From NCBI GenBank assembly GCA_027596075.1, contig JADGJC010000058.1, forward strand, positions 62,001-126,000: DNA of 64,000 nt, read 5' to 3'. Position numbers and translations under genes: made by a program. The stretch comes from Rhizophlyctis rosea (Eukaryota; Chytridiomycota; Chytridiomycetes; Rhizophlyctidales; Rhizophlyctidaceae). Shown here in pieces: positions 58,195-64,000 of this stretch (positions are counted from its first letter, which is position 1; each line of letters opens with the position of its first letter). The notes under the pieces are model-generated. The model had not been told where the DNA came from. It ran no database searches and saw only the letters and a list, made by a program, of their open reading frames with translations.

Positions 58195-59753
58195 TCACAG
58201 TTGCAAACGTGGAAGCACCACCAATGTCTCTATGGGCAGATGCTGTTTGTAATCAATTGGAAAGTGTGATGTCAAAGCTGCATCATGAAAGGAGACACGG
58301 TTCTGAAGCACAATTGATCGGGTTCGCATCAGATATATCATTACAACTATTCTGACAAGATTTACACGTGACAGGGCACAACTTGATTCCTTTTGAGAAG
58401 GAAAGTTTCTGCGTTCTTGCGGCCCTTTACATTGCATCATCGGTTTTCCTCTGTTCTTCAGGGCAGCTTGTCCCTCCATAGCCATCCTCATAAACTCCAA
58501 AAAACCCTTTGGCGCATCCTCTCCAAACATCATCTCCTGCATCCCCATAGCCTTCCTTCCCCCTTTCTCTGCCCTATCCAACATCGGCCCTTCATACCTC
58601 CTCAACGCCTCCACCATCTCTTCCTTCCACCGCCCACCCTCAACAACACCCACAATCTCCTCCGCCAACTTCACCGCATCCAACATCGCCAAGTTCACGC
58701 CCTCGCCACCGGGAGCTGTCACATGGGCTGCGTCGCCTAGGAGTATGACGCCTGGTTGAGTGGACCACCGGAGGCCAAGGGGCAGGGTGTAGATTGGCCA
58801 AGCGCGGATGGGGTCGTCGTCGGCGTTTGTGATTAGGGAGAGAAGGTTGGGGGACCAGCAGGGGAATTGGGCGGCGAGGAATGTGCGGAGGTGGGAGGAG
58901 CCTTCGCGGAGGAGGGAGGGGAAGCCGGTTGCCGTGTCGGTTGACCAGGTTTCGCTCAGAGGATAGGACACTGTGGAAGTGTGTATGGTAAATCATTCAT
59001 GGTCTTCGTATTAGGAATGTGTTATGGAAGCAAATGGCAACTCACCATACGTTCTCAAAACACTCTTGGCATTCATCTGTGCCAGAAGTCCCCTCTTGTT
59101 GCTCAAGACTATCATCGAGCCCTCTCCGACCATCTTTGCAATGTCGGGGAAACGATTGTGGACATTGTGAATGCGGAGATCGACCCAAGTTACGCCAGTA
59201 TAGTGGGGCTTTACATCCGTTAGGAGAGGTCGGACTTTAGACCAACACCCATCCGCTCCCACCACCAAATCCGATTCCACAGTCGTCCCATCCGCGAACG
59301 TGATTGTGTGTGCACGCCAGGTTCGGCCGCTGGGGTTGGAGCAACCGAAACAATTCTCTTACCCCACTGCACAGTACCATCAGGTAACGAATCCAACAAA
59401 GGACCCCTCAACTCCATCCGGTCAATCTCCGGCCGTTCCTTCTCATTCTCCACCCCATCCTCCACATCCTCGCTCCTCCCAAAATCCAAAAGCACTTCTC
59501 CATCCGTGCTGTAAACAAACATATGCTCCCCCTCCGGACGGGCTTTGGCCCGAAATTCGGAGGTAACTTTCATGGCTCTTATTGCTGCTAGACCTGTTTT
59601 GTGGTGTAGGTCGAGGGAGCCGCCTTGGTTGCGGGCGGTGCGGGAAGGGTCAGATTCGTAGACTTTTATGGGGATGCGGTGGAGGTGGAGGAGGCGGGCG
59701 AGGGTTAGGCCGCCGGGGCCGCCGCCTATTATTGTTATGCGCGGGAGGGACAT
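58195..59753 (-). pseudogene. FAD-dependent monooxygenase (TetX-like), frameshifted
   Basis: Exon 1 59046-59753 and exon 2 58195-58970. N-terminal Rossmann FAD motif (ITIIGGGPGGLTLARLLH), central VESDLVVGADGCWSKVRPLL (DG motif), and the GD motif VILLGDAAHVTAPGGEG in exon 2. This is the PF01494 group of aromatic/tetracycline-type hydroxylases, NAD(P)H dependent. In exon 1 the frame must change once near 59338: upstream reads KRIVSVAP, downstream NPSGRTWRAHTITFADGTTV. No intron fits, so one base is missing. The intron (58971-59045) is a normal GT-AG in phase 1. The C-terminal ~60 residues beyond GKPMMQ look unlike the family and may be read-through of the ancestral stop. Substrate unknown. Confidence 0.75.
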
Positions 59754-60633
59754 TTTGTGAGAGCTGGTGGTGGGTGGTTGGGATGGATTGGTGGAGTTGC
59801 TTGGACCGAAGCTTTTGATGGGGGGGGGGTTGAAAGCGCCTTGTAGTCCGAAACTTCTGGAGTCAAAGATTTGCTGTCGTCCGTTGTTCGTCTTTTTGTT
59901 GAATGGTGAGGGATGAACCGTATTTGATCAATTTTGTCGCTGTCAATGGGGTACACTAGGCATTTAACTGAACGATCAGGGTGGGCCAGACGCGTCAGAG
60001 CTAGGCAACATTGGCAGCAGGAATGAAACGTGTTTGGGTTCGATTCGACCGGAGCAGTGTGCTCTTGGCGTTTCCCCAACCTCCGCACGGTGAACTTTGA
60101 TCTCCATCATGGAATTCTGTGATGGAAGTTTGTGCCACGTTCTGTTATCAAGGACAAGCATTCCAAACGCCCCGGGCTCCCATTGCTGTAAATGACTTAC
60201 GTAATCGACCGATGTGGTTCACGACTTTTTAGGGCACGGTGTCAGGAGAAGGGACTTGCTTTCCATAAATCCATAATGGAAACGCTTAAGGGGAGTTGAC
60301 TTCTGCTATCCTCCTCATAGCGTCATGCGTGCGGATGTTCCCGCGAGGAGATGTCGCCATGATCTCTGCTCCCACGTCCGTTTCTGCTGGGTTACGTAGG
60401 CCGCACCGGAATTTGTTTGCCCCCAAATCCTATCACCCAGCATTCTTCAACTTGCATGGAGCGTTGATGCAAGGAATGCAACGTCTTCAATAAGACGGGT
60501 ACTTTGGATCCGTTAATAGTTTTTGAATTCTGTCATGCACCATAATATAGCGCAAGACTAAGGGAGCACAAGAGAATTATGCACGAGCCCATGATACACC
60601 ATTAATCAGACACAAATGAAGGTCGCCAACAAA
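59754..60633. other. Intergenic region
   Basis: No gene. A G run lies at 59820-59829 in the leader of the monooxygenase. A GGTTCGA-like word at 60040 was inspected as a tRNA B box and rejected. Confidence 0.45.
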
Positions 60634-61814
60634 TTAAATAACATTGACAACAAGCTTGAGAGCGCTAACCTTCCCTTCTGCAGACAATTTCTCTCCTTCC
60701 TTCAAACCCTCCAACCCTCCCTCCAAAACGCTCACATTATTCGTCTTCAACACCCCGCTCGCGAAACCTTCCGAAACATCCTCCTCCGTAACTTCCCTAA
60801 TCAACTTCGCCAAATCGGGTGCACCTGCGGAGAATGCTCGGTATTCCACCCCTTCAGGCAACTCCAATGTCCCCGTATGTGCCATTCCGATCACGGTAGG
60901 TTTGAATGAGGGGTTGATGGCTGCAACAGCTAGTTTGGATGTTTCCTCGCCTATAAAATCAGTGGCATATTGGAGGTTGTTGTCGGTTACTTCGTGGATG
61001 ATTTGGAGTTGTTGTGATGCAGGAAGGGTGTAGTCGATGACGTGGGAGGCTCCGAGGGATTTGACATACTGTTCAAACACGGTGTGCATGAGTATTTGTT
61101 GATACGTTGAACTCGTATCCTGCTCCAAATACTCACCTCTTCATTCCACCTTAAAGCAGTGGTGATAACCTTGTATCCCGCCCGAGCAGCCAGTTGAATT
61201 GCGTGCACACCGACTGAGCTTGCTCCACCGGTGATGAAAACCCATTCTTCTTTCTGAGATTGAAGTTTACGCTGTAGACCAAGTCCGCGCTGGGTGAAAA
61301 GTGCACCAATCGCAGTCCCGAGTCCGACTGGGATGGAAGCAGCTTGTTCGAATGTCAAGTTCTTCGATTTCTATATTTCATATCCATAAGGAAAGTTGCA
61401 GCGTTTCAAGAAGTGCCCTCAAACGAACTTTGTAAAGTCTAATAGCCTCCACTAAACAGTACTCCGCAAAAGTCTCCCTGCCAAGACCCCAAACTTCGTC
61501 TCCGATTGCAAACTCCGTGACGCCCTCCCCAAGTGGTTCCACTACACCGCTTGCATCCCATCCGAGTGTGACCGGAACGATGCCACAAAAAGGCCGTATT
61601 GTGCTTGTTTGTGGTCCAGTGGGCTGTGGGAATGGTGTCAGCATCGATATCCAATCGTGAGTTGAATGGGGGTGGAATCTTTTGCAGACACTTACTTGAC
61701 TGCGGCTGCATGCACCCGAATCAAGACCTCGCCGGGATTGGGAGTCGGTCTGGGCACCTCATCCACGTAAAGGACATCGGACAGGGGTCATGCGGCTTTG
61801 GCACAGAATGCTTA
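60634..61814 (-). pseudogene. MDR-family (quinone oxidoreductase-like) reductase, disabled at the 5' end
   Basis: Zinc-independent MDR reductase pieces in order: VLYVDEVPRPTPNPGEVLIR (near 61750), then DWISMLTPFP, VTLGWDASGVVEPLGEG, exon 61137-61370 with EQAASIPVGLGTAIG and the NADPH-binding WVFITGGASSVGVHAIQLAA, and exon 60634-61068 with SLGASHVIDYTLP and ATDFIGEE. The later exons join by good GT-AG introns in phase 0. At the 5' end, the ATG at 61814 (MVQLKHS) is in the wrong frame for the following family-like KAFCAKAA, which is then cut by TGA before PLSDVLYV. The first intron also lacks a usable AG near the DW motif. These lesions suggest a pseudogene; an unusual 5' exon elsewhere cannot be excluded. 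Confidence 0.6.
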
Positions 61815-63154
61815 AGTTGGACCATGATGGGCGGAGTGTCCGGAAGGGTTGATGGTCGATTTTTGAGTCAGGTAAAGGGTGTTGAATATGATGTGGAGAG
61901 GTTGATGTGATGAATGGAATGATCTGATGGTTGGGAGAAAGCGAGCGGAAGTTGAGGGTTCTTATATGAAATGCCAGCACGACCCGACACTTGAGCCGCT
62001 TGGAAGCAGCGAAGGTTTGAGATAACAAATTGGCTGACGCGATTCCGACTGCAATTTCGCAGCAAGGATTGAGAATCAAACCTTCCTCTTCTCTCCTCCT
62101 TCTGCGACCGCACTGGTGAAGCCCATTCACTTCCAACCTCTTTCAGATCTTTGGGGGGTCGGGATTAGTAAGAGGGGAGATTCTCATGGTCCGATATTTC
62201 GGATCATATTATGGTTACAAGTACGCTGCCGTTCACGTGATTGGGCGGAGCTTTGCCACTCTGACGGTCGACTGCCCGACCGGAGATTTCGGAGAGCTCC
62301 GAAGAGTCCTGTTGGTGCGCGCAGCGCCACAATCTCAAGACTCAGTGGCCATGCATGGCCTGTTGACAGATTTGCCCAGTTGCTCTTACGATGGGCATTA
62401 AACCTACTAGGGAACTGTTGCCCAATTGACCCTCGGCGTTGTCAGGACGCCCAGGGCACAAAATAAACTTTAGGGGGAGATTTTCAAGTTCGGTGTGACC
62501 AACAACGAGGTACGAATGGGCTAAATACCACATGTGAGCATTGTTTGAGTTGCATACCCCAGTCGCCATATTGTTGATTAGACGACGCCCTTGATTAGCA
62601 GCCTCCAATCGAGCTCCCAACACAAAGACCTAGCCCGGGCAACCTATTTGGGCTTCATCAACATCTTGGTTTGAATCGCTGGCAACAACAAAGCAGGAAC
62701 GCCCTGATCACTCGACGCTCTCGACGAGGATCTATTGAACCGCTGATTGGTGAAAACGGGATTGTGTCATATCTTCAATGTCTAAGAATCACTCGGAACC
62801 TTCAGGATGTGGCTTGCAGTAACGCGATTTCCTTCGTTCCCTTGCATTGCCCATCGTCTGATTAGTCAACGTTGAGCTTGGTTTTCCACTTTGCGCAAAA
62901 CAGGACTCGATATTACTGCTCCCCACTTATATCGTTTCGTATCTTGATGGAACAGCTCACCTTTCGCATGTGTGCCAAGGCTTCTCTTCTTGGATGACCA
63001 ATGCAAATGGAAATCATGCCATCATAATTGGAAAGCACCCATTATGGAATGTCCATTATAAAATGCATTTTCAAATGGCCCCATATATACGGCCGATAAC
63101 ATCAGTCTGCTTTCCCACTTTTCACACTACACACATCAATGTTGATTTTCAATC
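61815..63154. other. Intergenic region, upstream of CYP51
   Basis: No gene is supported. Near the right end lie CCATATATAC (63080-63089, TATA-like) and TTTCCCAC at 63111-63118, a CSL-core match 37 bp before the CYP51 ATG. Confidence 0.45.
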
Positions 63155-64000
63155 ATGCAGTCTTTAACAACCATCCTTTATGACCTGGTGCTAGCAGTAG
63201 GCTTAACTCCCACCAAGATCACTCTGTTCATTGGCCTGTTTGCAGCTGCTAGCGCGCTGATCATCAATTCTCACCGTCGACCAAAGTCTTATGCAAATTT
63301 GAACTGCCCTCCAGTTGTGCCTCATTCCATCCCTTTCTTAGGATGCGTGATCCAATACAGTATGGATCCGGTTGGGTTTTTGAAAAGATGCATGGAAAGG
63401 GTAATGTTAGGACGTTTTCATTTGAGTGTATGCGGACGTTGAGAGAATATCACGGAGGAACCGGACATAAAAAATTGAAGCACGCTAACGTGTTTCTTAT
63501 TTGGTTGCAGTACGGAGACTGCTTTACCTTCACAATGATCGGTCGTAAATGTACCTTCTGTCTGAATCCTGACAGCAATCACTTCGTATTCAACGTCAAG
63601 CTGGATCACGCGGCCGCTGAGGGAGCATACGACAAATTGACTGTCCCTGTCATTGGCAAAGGTGTTGTTTACGATGTGACTAATGCGAAGTTCGTGGAAC
63701 AGAAGAAATACGTAGTCGGCAATCTGAGAGTCGAATGGTGTTCAAGTCTGAGTCAACCTTCATGATTTTCAGGTTCATCAAAGATGCGCTAACAACCTCT
63801 GCGTTCCGGACGTATGTGCCTATCATCGTCCAAGAAACTCGGGACTATCTCAAGACTCTGTCGGATGTGGAACCTCGATTTGAGGTGTTCCCCGCCGCTA
63901 CGGAGTTGATCATTCGTACCGCTTCGCATTGTTTGCTCGGGACGGAAGTTCGTCAGAAGTTGCATTCCGGAGGTACGACTAGATGATTTCTTCCGTTCAA
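63155..64000 (+). CDS. CYP51: Sterol 14-alpha-demethylase, 5' part (cut by window end)
   Basis: Exon 1 63155-63400 (N-terminal membrane anchor, then PPVVPHSIPFLGCVIQYSMD), exon 2 63511-63707 and exon 3 from 63773. Exon 2 reads YGDCFTFTMIGRKCTFCL, then GKGVVYDVTNAKFVEQKK. Exon 3 reads FIKDALTTSAFRTYVPIIV and later TASHCLLGTEVRQKLHSG. These are CYP51 signatures around the B-C helix and BC loop (GKGVVYDV, EQKKF.K..L). The enzyme removes the 14-methyl group of lanosterol/eburicol in the ER for ergosterol synthesis; the heme-binding end lies outside the window. The intron 2 donor reads AA|ATACGT instead of AA|GTACGT. The phase-2 join there restores the exact family sequence, whereas every nearby GT breaks the frame or leaves a 35-nt intron. 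So either a splice-site mutation, an AT-AG intron or a base error. The next donor is at about 63973. Confidence 0.85.

Noticed and set aside
60030..60060. tRNA-like B box (GGTTCGATTC)
   Set aside because: No T-stem pairing, no A box at the right distance and no cloverleaf can be drawn.
63728..63772. 35-nt mini-intron in CYP51 (GTGTTC...TTTTCAG)
   Set aside because: It would insert about ten foreign residues in a conserved segment and is shorter than any other intron seen here.

Overview
This window looks like nuclear DNA of an early-diverging, probably zoosporic (chytrid-type) fungus. Every well-supported gene is split by short GT-AG introns, mostly 50-110 nt. The gene set combines fungal hallmarks (CYP51, a Mep-type ammonium transporter, a FEX fluoride channel, a Zn2Cys6 cluster) with families typical of chytrids: a cAMP-receptor-like GPCR, TKL-type kinases and a Kelch-TM-SH3 receptor. 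The taxonomic call is an inference. Exon chains marked as in frame were checked by hand from splice sites and codon phase.

Layout. 0-2.3 kb: no gene seen. 2.35-6.33 kb: two divergent paralogs of an RRM-like repeat protein, one frameshifted. 6.4-10.8 kb: decayed, diverged repeats containing a 10-N assembly gap. 11.15-12.78 kb (-): two-domain FEX fluoride channel in seven exons. 14.5-16.4 kb (+): seven-TM receptor, convergent with 16.7-19.1 kb (-), a TKL pseudokinase with HRD changed to HGS behind a helical N-terminal region (MLKL-like layout). 20.35-21.79 kb (+): secreted Ser/Thr-rich repeat protein with dibasic sites. 22.1-23.7 kb (-): F-box protein. 24.4-26.6 kb (-): endonuclease III (NTH1) fused to a Zn2Cys6-type cysteine cluster. 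26.6-33.7 kb: gene desert. 33.7-35.3 kb (+): ammonium transporter. 38.8-39.7 kb (-): single-TM protein. 40.8-41.9 kb (-): glycine-rich protein with five CSL-like sites upstream.

45.6-58.2 kb is the most distinctive part: five same-strand copies of an unrecognised secreted, cysteine-containing family. Two are intact and three are broken. They share a phase-2 (or near) intron and, in the intact copies, a TATA box exactly 68 bp before the ATG. The array is interrupted by a Kelch-TM-SH3 gene (-), a decayed PIF/Harbinger-like transposon with two convergent ORFs (Myb-like and DDE transposase), and a 597-bp MITE-like element. 58.2-61.8 kb (-): frameshifted FAD monooxygenase and a disabled MDR-type reductase. 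63.155 kb to the end (+): 5' part of CYP51 with an abnormal AT donor at its second intron.

No operon-like logic is expected. Recurring themes are signalling (GPCR, pseudokinase, Kelch-SH3), cell-surface or secreted families, and unusual gene decay (at least seven loci carry stops or frameshifts). The clean frames of FEX, GPCR, NTH1, F-box, kinase and Kelch genes argue that the lesions are not simply general sequence error.
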